A DNA stretch of 64,000 nucleotides. Source: Hofstenia miamia. Its lineage: Eukaryota; Xenacoelomorpha; Acoela; Hofsteniidae. The translations under genes were made by a program, and so were the position numbers. Positions 38,871-51,802 of the stretch are shown one piece after another. Within the stretch, counting starts at the first letter, position 1. Each line of letters opens with the position of its first letter. Where the stretch lies: positions 196,090 through 260,089 of the forward strand of contig CABFPE010000222.1 of NCBI GenBank assembly GCA_900660155.1. Direction: 5' to 3'. Under the pieces are notes generated by a model. That model had not been told where the DNA came from, searched no databases, and was given only the letters and a program-made list of their open reading frames with translations.

Positions 38871-41229
38871 TTGTAAAGCAATGTATATTTAGTTAATAAT
38901 TATTTTGTGTCAAATAACCGAAACCTTATATTTCTAAAACCTATTTTGATTTCCCAAAATGTCCAAAATTGGGGTTGTTATTGCAGCTCTACATTCGCAA
39001 TCAGCTCGATGTTCAAATCTAAGCAAAATTTGTGAAATCATAGTTTATAACTTTAATGTGTAAACATGAATGCAGCAATCAATTCCTATCCTAAATATAA
39101 ATTGTATGCAATGTTTCAAATTGCTAATTTCATTAAAAGTGACAAGGGAACAGTTTTTAGAATCCTAAATGATATAATACAATTGTACTTTAGGAAAGTA
39201 AAAGCAACAACTGCCAATTATTTCTATTTCTGCATTAGACAAAATATTATTAATATTCTGGATATTTCAAAATCTTTACTATATAAATATATAATTAATG
39301 TATGCGAATGTATTGGTCTCCGATCACTTTTAAATTTATTAGCAATCTGGATTATTATAAGCTCATATTAGCTTACAAATTGCCCCTTTGTATATATTTA
39401 TTAAAGTTATAATTTATAAATTTTAGTTTTTTATATATTATCCTTGTATTTGAATATCGAGCTGATCGCAACTATCGAACTGCAGTCACAACACCCTAAA
39501 ATTTAATTTTTCAAATATATTAGAATGTGAAATTAATACAAAGGATTTAGAGAGCACAACTATACTTTAAGCTAGTGTATATCTATTTGATTTTCTCGAA
39601 ATATTTTAGCAAATTTTTAACTTACTGTTATAAATTGTTAGCCTTTTTCATATAAAATTCACAATATATTTATTCAGTATTTTAAAGTTATTGCACTAGC
39701 AAAATTGCTTTTCCTGCAAAAGTTGCAACTAAGATCGTCTCAGTTTACTTCTCTATACCTACTACATGTGTTATACAATCTTGATAGCTCATACAATCAT
39801 TACCCAATTATGCAAAGATTACTGATGCACATTAAAACACTTGACCTACTTGAAAGTCAATTCTAGCACATGTATAAAGTTTGAAATTCAATTTCTTATG
39901 CCCTATTGTTTTTTGTAAAGCAAATTTAATCTTATATTTGTTTTATATTTGCAGAGAGATCTAATAAATTTACTGACCTTTCGAAAACAAAAACTACAAA
40001 GCCGCAGTAGGCTGCGTGTGTAATATAATCTATCAAAAATTAAAATTGCCGACTATTTGGTAAGCAATTGTCCTCAAAAACAATGAATTTTTGAGCATTT
40101 TCTCTCATTTCCGATATTACAAACTTTTGCTTTTTTATAGAAAACTTGCATTTGTTGCTTTTTTTCCTTATTATAAATATCCATAGACATTAATCATAAT
40201 GTTAACAAGATAGCAAAAATATGTCTAGTAAACTAATCTGCAGATTTCATTGCATATTGGTTGCAAAGTAATTTATGCTTTCTTGAGAGTTTAAGTTACA
40301 TTAATCAATTTTAGCGAATTTGTATATACGCTAATGATCTATAGTTGGGCTATGCGGGGAAGGGATTTCTAATACCCGTACGTTACCCGTAAAAGTTAAT
40401 TTGTATCCGTACCCAGAAAAGTAAACCAGTGCTCAGCCGAATACTCTTGCTTTACATTCCAAGCTAACAAAATTGCATAAACTGCAAAACAAAAATCAAT
40501 TGTATTTTCCATGAATGATCATTACCGTCAAATGCGATGAATAGGAACAGTTTTTTAAAAATCGAGTATTTGTAAATATAACCATTGATCGGGATTTTCT
40601 TGCAATAATTTCTCTCTTTTTCTTCTTTTTCATTTTCATCATCACCAGAATTGAGTTGACCCTGTTCAACATTTTCTTCAGAATCATACATTGGCATCTT
40701 TCTAAGTAATTTACAAGCTTATCTATTTTTATATCAAACATTATTCAATGTTCTTTAAAATGTAATTTATGGACATGTGTAAAACTTTATCCCTGTATAC
40801 TGTTTCTATAATCCCCGTTGTTCCAATTTGCCATTTGACGGTAAGTTTTTGACGTTATTACCTAACAGCCAACTTCGTTTGTGGTGGTTGTAATGGTATT
40901 GATCGAAGTTATTATAATAGAATCGTGATTTAATTGATTGATGTTTAAACATTTAAAGGCAAAATTTCCATAATAAGTGTTTAATTTTATGACCTTATAT
41001 TTTAGCAATATACTCATTATTTGTATTCTTTAACCATACCTCCCTACCCGTGGATACAACCCTAATTTGTTTTTGCAGTTAGTAATTGTACTTAGCCTAA
41101 CCAATATATGTTATCATCGCATTTTGTGGCATATAAATATTTTATGCGAAAAGCTGAAATATAAAATTGAAATTGGTAAATTTTTGAACTGAAACTGAAA
41201 TTTTCTAAATGTTAATTCAGTTGAACACA
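38871..41229. other. AT-rich interval with a weak minus-strand exon candidate
   Basis: Mostly noncoding. At 40530-40697 on the minus strand an acidic frame (MPMYDSEENVEQGQLNSGDD, ENEKEEKE) is followed, one base out of frame, by REKLLQENPDQWLYLQILDF and a stop. Both halves look protein-like, and the join sits in a GA-rich run, so a small indel or sequencing error is possible. No family recognised. Confidence 0.35.
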
Positions 41230-41237
41230 CTAACCAT

Positions 41238-41871
41238 CAGAGATGGGCATCGGGTACCCGACCCGACATCGGGTCGGGTTCGGGTACAATCATTTGGATT
41301 CTGTTCGGGGCGGGTACGCTCATGAGCAGGTACAGTCGGGTATAATAAACTGAATAAAATGCAGTATTATTTTTAAGCTAATGAAGATAACTTAAATTGT
41401 TTCCTTTAGTCTCGCAGATATAAGCATACACAACTACAACATCAAGGGACAAACGGAATGCATAATACGTTAATAGTCCTTCATGTCATTGACCAATAAT
41501 GACGTTTAAGACCCGATTCACACGAGACTGTTTTTGGAGCAGGTCTTTACAACATAAATTCTTTAATTACCCCTAATTATTTTTACTTCCAGTAAAGTTA
41601 AATACATTCACCATGTGAATGGACATTCCGTCGAATTCTTGTAAGTCTATCGAGGCTTGATTTAATAGCATTTTATTTAAATTTACCTGCTATTCTGTTT
41701 GCATTTGTTTGTTTGTAGTTCGTGTGCATTTTTATATTGAGTGTTTACTTTTCTTCGGGTAATGTCGGTTCGGGTAAAGTAATCAATAGTCGGTTCAAGT
41801 CGAGTTCATTTGATCAAATTGTATGTCGGGTACGTTTGGGGTACAGGTGTTTTATTGAATGCCCATCACTG
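41238..41871. mobile_element. non-autonomous hAT element (634 bp)
   Basis: Ends are CAGAGATGGGCAT and, read inward from the right, CAGTGATGGGCAT, the classic hAT-type terminal inverted repeat. Flanks are CTAACCAT (41230-41237) and CTACCCAT (41872-41879), an 8-bp target duplication with one mismatch, as hAT elements make. CGGGTA/CGGGTT words are repeated just inside both ends, like subterminal transposase-binding sites. It has no transposase gene, so it must have been moved in trans. Confidence 0.85.
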
Positions 41872-42722
41872 CTACCCATACCCTATATCAATGGCAAAAT
41901 GTTTCAGCTGAAAAAATATTTCCTTAAATACAGTAAATATAATTTACTTTTGATTGCCTTCCAATAAAAACAAATCTAAATGAATTCAATGCTTCAAATA
42001 CAAATATATGAAAATCCAATTGCATAAACCGTGTTGGCACCTTATCCATTTGAAGCATTTCTTTCAAATATTTTTCACAACATACGAGCACAAGTTCTTA
42101 CTGTCGGTGATTGCCAATCATTGTTCTGCAGCAGTTCTTTATAATTCTGAGCTTATTAAAAGATGGTTTGTTGGAAGCGACGCCCACCGGAATGCATAAC
42201 ATATACTAATATATCTTAGCAAGAAAAGTAACTAATTTGTTTTCTTTTCTGATTTCCACTACAATGTATTCGTTTTTGACCGGTTTTTAATGGCATATCA
42301 AAATGATAATTGATAACCTAAGAGTATGCTAAAACAAACTTGAGTTTATCAAATCAAAAAGAATACAAAGATAAGATTGCAACTTAATACAACATCGCAG
42401 TACGTATGCAATGGGGAGACATGGTGTTTGGTCATTTTATTTGCTAAGATTCCGGAATTATACATGTATTTGCGAAGAAAACACAAATCACTTATTTAAT
42501 TTTTATCTTACAAAAATATGTAGAACGACAGACTTCATTGTGCTTCATTGTAAATTTCGAAGACGAATGCCTGCGGTGTTTGATTATAGGGTGTTCCTTG
42601 TTTTAAACGACTGTGACCTTCTCAAATGTTTAACTAATGTCATGAGGTAATTTTTTCAATGACAGGAAATATATCACGTGACATTAAGCTAATCCTGTAC
42701 ACAAAATATGACATTTTGATGA

Positions 42723-43889
42723 AATGTAAGCACTTGCACCACAGCGGATCACATTAATCACACAACTTGTGACATAGCTTCCAAAGCTAGCAGAAATGTA
42801 GAGAATTTATTATCTCTAAGTGAAAAAAAGGATAAATTTCAAAAAATTGACCAGTATGTCACTAGATTAAACCAACAAAAGGTTGATTTTTACCAGAAAT
42901 GTTCAGAATTGCGGGCTGATATTAAAAAGAGGCGTGATACTCTTATTGTTCGTATAAAAGGCCTTCGAAGAATAAATTTTGAATTGAATTTAAGTGGTGA
43001 CAAAAAATATCAAAAGATAATTCCGATGAAATACGAAACTTACAAACTTTGAAATACGCCATATGCGGTTCACTGCAGTTAAGCGGCCATTTTCCAACCA
43101 AGACACTGAAATTCAACGTTATAAAATACTACCAGATTGAAAGATCAACAAGCATTCGTTTGAACTAATGTCAGTGGGCATTAAACGCAGCAAACTTTCC
43201 CGAGTGCATTGGTTTAACCATCTCAAGGAATACGTTACAGACATTATTATAATTGTTAATGACACTATTAATTATGATAATTCACATGAAGCGTTAATTA
43301 ATGATGTTGTTTAGGAATTTGATGATAATGTTATTAAAGATGTTTGTTATGATATTCAAAATCAGCGTTTATTTCTGCTAATATTAAGTCAGTCATTCTA
43401 TATAAGAATATTGCCAGCAACTAAAATCTTTCAGGAGATTCTGTTATTTTATGATGACCAATTAAAAGTAATTCCAGAATATTCTAATCCATTTGAACAA
43501 CGTCTTGGGGGAATGCTGTTGTGGCAATTTGTTCAAGTTCTTGCAAATCCTTGATTTTTGTTCTTCGTAAATCGGACGTGCTCATCAAGTGGAATCTATC
43601 TGATAATACCATTGACACAAAGGCATATTTCGTTAACTTTTCAGCCGAGTTGGATGAGTGTGGACGACAAATTGGAATACTTTGCATTTGGTGGACAATT
43701 GAAAAGCCAAATTCATATCGTTTCCTGTAATGAAAATTGTGTTGTGCAACAGTTGGGAAGTCAAGATTATATGTATAGCTCTCTATCCTACTTAACAAGC
43801 AATCTTTTACTAGCATTCAATATGAATAAGGAAAGTTTAGATGTGTACAATACTTCCGAAGAGCAACCTCTTAGGAGTATTACTTTTTG
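42723..43889 (+). pseudogene. TRIM-like (B-box/coiled-coil) gene relic
   Basis: The frame at 42723-43052 encodes the end of a B-box-type zinc site (STCTTADHINHTTCDI) followed by a coiled coil (KFQKIDQYVTRLNQQKVDFY, QKCSELRADIKKRRDTLIVR), as in TRIM-family proteins. It closes with TGA at 43050. Protein-like segments then continue in other frames: LQTLKYAICGSLQLSGHF, IKDVCYDIQNQRLFLL (after an in-frame TAG near 43313), KSLIFVLRKSDVLIKWNLSD and DKLEYFAFGGQLKSQIHIVS, ending at a TGA at 43888-43890. The later part could be a C-terminal propeller-like region. At least three frame changes plus stops make it a pseudogene unless unseen introns intervene. RING and first B-box parts were not found upstream. 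Confidence 0.5.
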
Positions 43890-43890
43890 A

Positions 43891-46800
43891 ACAGTGCCAG
43901 TGAAGGCAATAAAGGACAGGTTGGCAGGGTCAGTGCAATATTAAAGGGGCCTTCAGATGAAGTTTTAGGTGCTGAAGAATACCGTATTTACAAGATGTCC
44001 TTTTAACGTATAACATTTGGGGAGATAATTAAAATTCTACTTTTTTAAAATAATCAAATTGCTAGACAAACTAAACTGCCTAGGCAGTTGTTTCTTTTGT
44101 GAATTGACAGTTATGAAATTTACTCAGATAGAACATTTGAACACGAAACTAAATCAAAGTTAAGTATGTTTTGATTGTCAAAATTTTGATAAATATTCAT
44201 GTTTTACTTGTGTTCCTACAAGCATAAGAAAAACGTGGGCAACATAAATTCAACAATACTGTTTCCGCGCAAGCTGATGACGCATTATCATCATGATATA
44301 GGGACTGTCCAAACACAATATATTTCAGGAATTACAACAACATAGCACATACAATATTACACTAAGCGACGACAAACTTACTTTCATCAATATCAGAAAG
44401 TTGAATTTTGCTGTCATTTTCAGTGTTGCAATGATATAAATATCACAGTAGGTATGGGCAAAGAATGCTTACATTTTTTTCAGACTTATTATTCAGTATT
44501 ATTTATTGGCCGTGCAGGTGTCTAAAATGATTTGATGATCGAAACTATCCAGCACATTTGGCTGCAAAATTTCCTTCATGTGTGATTCCAAAAACTGTAT
44601 TTATTAGTTTATTCTAATACATAGAATAATCATTGAGATTGAATGAAACATGATATCAAAAATTATGCTTTTTGTATAAAATGGGAAACCCTCTGTCAAT
44701 TTGCGTCCTTAAATTTGATAATGTACACCTTTACATTTCCGTATTCATTAAAGAATTTTAAAGTATATTAAAATATTAAATTGTTTTAGTCATGCTATAG
44801 TCTATAGTAATCTCCCTCTCTGGTTAAATTGACAGCGGAAGCCATGAAATACAATTAGTGTTATATTAGTAAATTAATGTATTTTCACTCTGAATAATTA
44901 GTTTTAGTTTCAAAAGAAATTTCAGCCAACGTCAAAATATTAATTTGCAAATTGCAATCAATATATTTAAGAACAAAGGGATGAATCTTAAATTTTATTA
45001 AGGATCAGCAATATTCAAACCAGAAAATGCACTGAAATATGGGTTAACGAGTTTCATCGATACATAACCATTAAATTGCTATTTTCTTTGTTCAAGTAGC
45101 GAAATTTTCAATTGTAAAAATTGCCTCTAATTACTTATATCGTGGTGTTACTCTAGTCAATGTCATCATTACAAATCTTCATTTGAATCTATGGTCTTCC
45201 CTTAAACTATTTAAATCTGAATTTAGCTTTGTCAATTTTAAAATTTGGCATTCTCTCTAAATGCTCTCTTTTCTCTTTTGGATTTCCTCTACCTGCTCTA
45301 TTTCAAATTTGCAAATAAATATTCTTTCTTATGAGCACTTTAATAAGGTCTAGTTCAAATATTATATAAATTTGTATATTGCATTTGGTTGCAACTGACA
45401 ATCATGACAATTTAAGTGTGTGTACACATTTCATTCATATGTTTGTATCTATAACTGAAGTGTCTTAGAATAAAATGGAATTGTTTGTATTAACAGTGGA
45501 ATGGAAGTGTCTCAAAAATTATCTATTGTAAGTTCAAAAAATTAATATTTAGTGTAACTAGAATTTTCAAGTAATATTAATATTTAGGTTGGTCTTTTGG
45601 CATTTAGTGAATTTAAAATAAACGTATCAAATGTATTTTCAAGAATAGCGTGGATTTTTATGTTACGATATTGTTGGTGGGCATTTCAGTCGTAGATATT
45701 GAATCACACAAATTGAAATGAAATATTAAAAACATTATTACGAATTTCATTATTTATTAGAAAATTGAGTTTGAAAATGTTCTAGTTAAAAATTCTGAAC
45801 ATTTAATGATGCCAAACAATTGGTTACATTGCTAAAAAACAGTGTACGCTATTTAGGATAAAGGCATATCTTCAGAAAACCATGATATATTAAATGTGTA
45901 CTTGAAATCTACAGGATAGGACTAACAATACATTTCCAATTCTGAGTTTTGCTAAAAGTGTAGAGTTGAACCAGTGCTAAGCACAAAAATTTAAAAATAT
46001 CACTAATTGTTTAGCTTGCAGATGCACAGAACCACCACTAGATTATCAGCATTTTTCTAAGACTATCGTTTATGAATTGTAAGTGAGTTGTTGCTGTATT
46101 CTGTTAGTACATGTCGTAGAATTTCGAAACCTTTAAATTAGCTGAGATATTAGTTAAATCACGTAGTTTGTCACTAGTCGACGTTACTCCAAAATTTTCC
46201 GTTAACGAAATTTCTAAATATCTGAATCTTATTAGAGTTGTAATTTAATGCTTTAGTAACTGCACCACAATCGTATAAATAGGCTGTTTAATGCTGCGTA
46301 CTCATTGACGTCAAAGAATATATTTACTGGCTCATTTCACTTCGTTGATTGTAATAGAATAGATGAAGCCGTAGCTCCAGCTTTACATATTTTATCATTG
46401 GACCACTAAGTAGACGACAATAGGTGTGCCTTCAATTTTCTTTTTCTTAATATAATGTTAGAATTAACATCTTTGCAAAAGGCAAAATTGGTATAGAAAG
46501 TGGTAGTAGTCTGTACTACTGGCTGTGTAGGCCATATGATCTCAAAAATTAAACTAAAGTAGGTATTCAGAAAATATAAGGCCTATTGCAACGCAATACT
46601 AAGCTGTAATTAATTTCAATTAATGCTTTACTGGATACTTGCGAATTTAGGATTATACGTATTTTGCAATATTGCTCCATCAGACCAATTGCAAATTACT
46701 TTTATTTTGAACTCTCTTTATTGTCAATACCTTCTGGTAATAGTTCATCTAGACATCACAATTATGCAGAAAGACCTCAACAATGAGGAGAACTGACGTC

Positions 46801-47560
46801 ATGATCATGCAAATATTGATCAAATGTCTTCAACCATCAGCCAATGCTGTATGCTTACTTAACAATGACTATTTGTTCAATGTACTTAATTCTTTCCTTA
46901 GCAAAGAATTTGGGATTCTGCTTCAAATATGAACACTTCAGTGAAGGGAGGTAACGGCTTCAAATTAGACAATTATTTGTCAGCTCCAATGCTTCATTAA
47001 GTTGTTAGTACAACTGTAAAATCATCTCAATATTTGAAACTTATAAAATTATTCAATTTCTTAGCCCGACATGATGCAATGGTTATATTGCCAAAATCAG
47101 CTCACTGTGGGAGGCTGAAAATGCCCTAAACCTGCGTGTCTATTTCTGTGCATCAATGCCAAGTTAGGCCTGTTTGCATTTGGCCTAATATAATTATATA
47201 TTTAATTGAGAAGTTTTTTTCAATTCATTAAAAGCAGAATATAATGTTTTGAGGAGTACTAGAGAGAAAATAACTATACCTTAACATACATTTCAGCTTG
47301 ATTAATCCATTAAAAAAATTTGGTTTTTACATAAAAGTGTTTATTGGTATTTTATACACAATTGTTTGTTCTTTTATATTTTTTGTATAATTTGAAAAGT
47401 GATGATCATGTGATCATTAATAAAAGTGTAATTCCTGATCATTCTCACTTCGCGCTAAGAATGCTAGTTAACAAGTATATTATTGAAAAAAAAATTATTT
47501 ACATATGCTTGAAAATTTCTTAATCATAATCTCCATTTTATTCTTTGTAGTTTTATTTAT
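43891..47560. other. noncoding interval upstream of the dihydrouridine synthase gene
   Basis: AT-rich, no supported gene or repeat. It ends in a polypyrimidine tract and TTCGCAG acceptor at about 47573, just before the synthase ATG, so part of it may be a 5' UTR intron of that gene. Confidence 0.5.
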
Positions 47561-47579
47561 TCATCTTCGCAGGTGATAA

Positions 47580-48719
47580 ATGCAACGTGATCGTATTAAC
47601 ATAGTTTCTGATGTAATAAGTAAAACGCGTGAGGAGAATCGAGTAGTTAAAGTTGCTGCACCAATGGTTCGATATTCTCGTCTTCCTTTTCGTGCTACTG
47701 TTCGTGAATATGGATGTGATTTGTGCTTCACTCCAATGATGATGTCTGACAGCTTTGTTCGTGCTGCTAGTGCTCGATTGAACGAATTTGATACATTTCC
47801 TCTCATTGATAAACCGCTGGTAGTCCAGTTCGCTGCGAATAATGTAGAGTACGCTGTTGCTGCAGCTAAAATGGTATACCCCTGGGTAAATGTTTTTCGT
47901 TTAATTAAATTCATTTTTTACAAAGATGAGTCCAAATCATTGCTGTCTTTGCGTTTTTACTATTTTAAATTATTTCAGTATGTATCGTTTTCATGCATAC
48001 TATATTTACATAATTTTAAACGAAAAACTTAATTTTGGTGTGACGGTGTAGACCTCAATTGCGGATGTCCTCAGCGTTGGGCAATGAAAGATGGATTTGG
48101 TGCTGCATTAATCAGTAATTCTGAACTTTTAACTTCCATAGTATCAAGCATACGTCAAGCTGTCCCGGATCCTGAATTTTCAATTTCCGCAAAAATTCGA
48201 TTGTTAGATGGTTCACTTTCAAAAACTCTTGAACTAACGTCAAACATTCAAAAATCAGGAGCATCTTTTATTTCTGTCCACGGACGTACGCCACGACAAA
48301 GACGTGAACCACCTAATTATGAGGCAATTCGGGAAATTAAACGATCACTGGATGTTCCTGTAATTGCAAATGGCGATTGCTTTTCACTCGACGATTTTAA
48401 AAGAATAGCATTGCTTTCCGAAGCTGACGGTGTGATGTCTGCACGAGGCCTAATTAGAAACCCAGCGTTATTCGCTGGATTTGAGCACACACCCTTAGAA
48501 TGCGTGCAAAAATTCGTTCGTTATTGCGTTCAATACGGACAGACTTTTAGCACGACACACAAAATGGTATTTTGGATGTTAGAATCGTTATTGTCTAAAA
48601 GTGATCGGATTGTTTTCCAGTCATTGTTATCATTACCGATGATGTTAGATTTTTTTCAGAACCGTTTTAATTTGCATTTTGATTTTGAAAAAATGAATAC
48701 TAGCGATGAAAAAACTTGA
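47580..48719 (+). CDS. DUS4L: tRNA-dihydrouridine synthase, DUS4L type
   Basis: Flavoenzyme that reduces uridine to dihydrouridine in the D-loop of tRNA, with FMN and NADPH. Two exons are read: 47580-47885 (102 codons, starting MQRDRINIVS) and 48039-48719. FMN-barrel motifs are in order: VKVAAPMVRYSRLPFR, CDLCFTPMM, PLVVQFAANN, then DGVDLNCGCPQRWAMKDGFG with the catalytic Cys of the GCPQ loop, AKIRLLDG, ISVHGRTPRQRR, VPVIANGDC and DGVMSARGLIRNPALFAG. Length (about 328 residues) fits human DUS4L. The start follows a TTCGCAG acceptor, so a 5' UTR intron is likely. One oddity: the first intron has a good GTAAAT donor, but homology places the next exon at TGTGAC (48039), preceded by GG rather than AG. 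The rest of the frame is intact to TGA at 48717. Confidence 0.9.
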
Positions 48720-50106
48720 AAGTATGTTAGTTTTTGTTGAATGCATGCTAATCGTTTCTAAGATTTCTATTATTTACTCAGTAGGTCATTTAGTCAACTG
48801 CGGGTGATAAATACTGGGTTTTGTTTTAAATATTGAAATTTTAGGTTGTAAAATTGTTTTACGTAATATGTTTCTCCATGATTTTTAATTGGAAGCTTAA
48901 TTAAACGTAAATGCAGAACTTGATTGAAATACCAACAAAAAATTCTAAATTCAATTTGCCCAAATTCTACTAAAATTTAGCTCTATTGCACAATATTGCA
49001 AAAATATTTATTAATTTGAAATATTCACAGACGTTGTGTTATACATATATTGCTATATATTATTTAGCGAGATTTTTTAAATTTTCACTATATTTAGCGC
49101 CAGTTACCATTTAGTATGAAGAAAATAAGCCTATATTTTTATGTCTAGATATTGTAAATAATGTATATACAAAAATTTTTGAATAAGTGAAAAAATATTC
49201 CTTGCATTACGTTAAAAATTGGCGCGAAATATATTTGTTGCTTAAATGCTAAGTTTCTTTATCATTTTATGAAAAAACAACGAAAATTTTAATTGAAAGT
49301 ACTTTGGGTACTTACTGTACCATTGTCAGTCAAAAACAAAAATTAATTGATGCTAAAAATATAAATTTAAAATCATTAGTCAAAATTTAATTAAACAAAA
49401 ATGAATGAAGAGTTTGATAACATTTTATATTTAAATTAGGTTTCTCTTCCTTAATATAAATTAATTCTGCGATCTTATTGCATGTGTGTTTCATTAAAAT
49501 TTTAAAGTCGGATGTTGATGCTCTATGTATTTTTTAGGTGCATATAAATTTCGGATTGTAAATGTCCATATAGATGTTCTTGAATTCGTGTAGTAAAATT
49601 TCTATATTTCTAAAACTACAAAATATGTTCAAGAAAATTTGAGCAAATATCAAACTTTGAATGTTAAGCTAATATTTTTTGTTAGATTTTACATAAAGAA
49701 CATTCAATTGCAAATGAAGAAAACCAAATGTCTGGCTAAAATATTTCCAGGAATTCACAATGAAAACATTAATCATTCTGTGAAGATCAGTCATATATCT
49801 TGAATAACTATGAATGGTGTTCCAAAACTGTATCCAAATTAGAAAAACCTTATTGATTCAAATAACTTTATGTGATCGTGGATTTACTTTTAAGTAATTA
49901 GTAAGAAAATAAATTGATTCTCAGTCATATTTATGCTTAAATAAAATTTTCTCTGCATGAAATTGTATTTGATATAGTGGGGACAATATAAATAATAAAT
50001 AGCTGCTTTTGTATTACGATAAATAAATAAAAATGAACAATAATGTAATTGTGATAAACAAAATGCATGCAATAGTTGAATCTGATAATCTGCTCTTAAA
50101 ATTTCT
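48720..50106. other. noncoding interval 3' of DUS4L
   Basis: AT-rich, with no supported feature apart from the 3' UTR expected for DUS4L. One AGCGCC word occurs at 49096, related to the cluster that begins at 50107. Confidence 0.5.
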
Positions 50107-50414
50107 AGCGCCAGAAGCCATTTTTGCATCTTTTTTAGGAGAAAATTATCAAATTTTATATAATAAATAATAATGATAATAATTATAGCGCCGTTGAATC
50201 ATTTGGACTTTTCATAGCGCATCTCAATATCATTTTTTGCACTATTATGTAGGTCCTGAATACATGAACTAGAATAGCGCCTCTAAACACTTTTCGGAAA
50301 AAAGTAGACGCCGCTGAATACAAAATTATCATTGCCAAGCATTTTTAAGAAATTCTTGAAAAACAGTCAATTTAACATACAATAACATTGATTGCATTCT
50401 ATAAAAAATATGAA

Positions 50415-50840
50415 TTAATATATATATCGCAAATAGGACATATTTGAGCCTATTTTGGAATAAATTTTGTTAAAAATTTCGCTATCAGCTTCATATCCAT
50501 TTCGAAAATGAATTTGCCGTGTATATTTTCTTAGAAACGTTTTATTGATATTCTTAAGAGTAAACATACCAAGTATAGACTGAAGTACAAAATGTTGCCA
50601 ACGGTTGAAAATTTTTTTCGCATTTTCTCTCATAAAGTAATTTAACAGGAGTTTTATTTTTGTTTTAAAACTTGTTACATGATCAGTTAACGCGCTGACA
50701 GGATGCTCATCTTGTGTATTAAGCGTCTCTATAATAGTTCTGATTTTGTATTCAGCGCCATTATAATAATTAAAATTCTCATGTTTTAACAGCGCCACCA
50801 CGCTGAAACTTTCATCACTTTCGGCGAAGATAATTTGCAA
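50415..50840 (-). CDS. 141-codon ORF of unknown function
   Basis: Open from ATG at 50840 to a stop at 50415. It begins MQIIFAESDESFSVVALLKH and contains TLNTQDEHPVSALTDHVTSF and LNYFMRENAKKIFNRWQHFV; no domain is recognised and no signal peptide or membrane segment is seen. Composition is fairly protein-like for an AT-rich region. It lies inside the AGCGCC-motif cluster and overlaps two motif copies, so it may be an element-encoded protein or its remnant. It could also be a chance frame. Confidence 0.3.
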   Translation of the reverse strand: MQIIFAESDESFSVVALLKHENFNYYNGAEYKIRTIIETLNTQDEHPVSALTDHVTSFKTKIKLLLNYFMRENAKKIFNRWQHFVLQSILGMFTLKNINKTFLRKYTRQIHFRNGYEADSEIFNKIYSKIGSNMSYLRYIY

Positions 50841-50881
50841 AATGTCTACAGATTTTCAGCTGATTTCATTCGATACTGGCC

Positions 50882-51782
50882 CAGGGTTTACGAGACCTCG
50901 ATAAAGTTGGTCCCGAGTCTCGTCTGTCAAAAAAAGTCTCGAGGCTCGTCTCAAATTTTATTTGGTCGTTTTTTTGGTTAAAGGTGTGTTTACAGCTTAT
51001 CAATGAAATATAATATTTCGCAATCGAGTGCTCAATTAGTACAAATTCAGCTGTAAACAGCTGTAAAAGACGATCAATTAATAAAACTAATGAAATCAAA
51101 AGAATGCGTAATCGAGCTTATCAATTGCGCTAATACTGCTGTAAACACTTGAAAGACGAGCATATTTCCACAATTGAGATGAAAGACGTGATCAAACCAC
51201 TTTTGATATTTCGTCTTTCATTCCTTTCATAGTTAGTCATTACGCTAGTATAAACATTGTATCAATTATATACATTCGAAACTAGGCATGCAACAGGTAA
51301 GGATCACGACCCAATTGCTTGAAAAAGTTAAAGAATAAACGTTTCTGTGGGATATCTCTAGTCCCAAATGTTTTGAATTATAATATTCAATTGAGATTAG
51401 TCAGCTGTAAACGCTGTATCAATAACAAATAAAAGTGTGATAAACAAGTTCGAATGCATTCTTCTCAATTTAGAGGTATTATAATTCATTGATAAGCTGT
51501 AAACCCCCCTTAATGGCGGAATGAATTCAAACAATTGCAATGAAATAATCCTCGTTTTGAGCCAATGTTTTTGAAGAAAGATTTTTAATAAAAAAAAATT
51601 AAATTTTTGAAACGAAATTGAGACATCAATATTATATAGCTTTAAATATGTTTGATAAAGTCTCGACTAGGTTTCGAATTCAGTTGATTTTTTCTAAATT
51701 CGTTACTTCTCGTCTCCAATCGTAAAGTCTCGGGATTTGGTCTCAAGTCTCGAAAAAGTCTCGTCCCGAATCGTAAACTCTG
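50882..51782. mobile_element. non-autonomous hAT element (901 bp)
   Basis: The terminal inverted repeats are CAGGGTTTACGA and CAGAGTTTACGA. They are flanked by a perfect 8-bp duplication, TACTGGCC, at 50874-50881 and 51783-51790. AGTCTCG/GTCTCG words are repeated inside both ends, like transposase-binding subterminal sites. No transposase is encoded. A second element is nested within it. The right part is copied again at 52267-52971 by the tandem duplication. Confidence 0.85.
50982..51509. mobile_element. TTAA-flanked MITE nested in the hAT element
   Basis: The ends are GTGTGTTTACAGCTTATCAA and, read inward from the right, GGGGGTTTACAGCTTATCAA. Each side is flanked by TTAA (50978-50981 and 51510-51513). 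GCTGTAAAC words recur inside (near 51050, 51130, 51400). TTAA target duplication is known for piggyBac and Kolobok elements; which of the two moved it cannot be told. A partial copy lies in the second duplication unit. Confidence 0.75.
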
Positions 51783-51802
51783 TACTGGCCTAATTATCGC
51801 TC

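Noticed and set aside
40340-41070. Possible element with TAGTTGGGCTATG and TAGGGTTGTATCC ends
   Set aside because: The ends align poorly and no target duplication was found.
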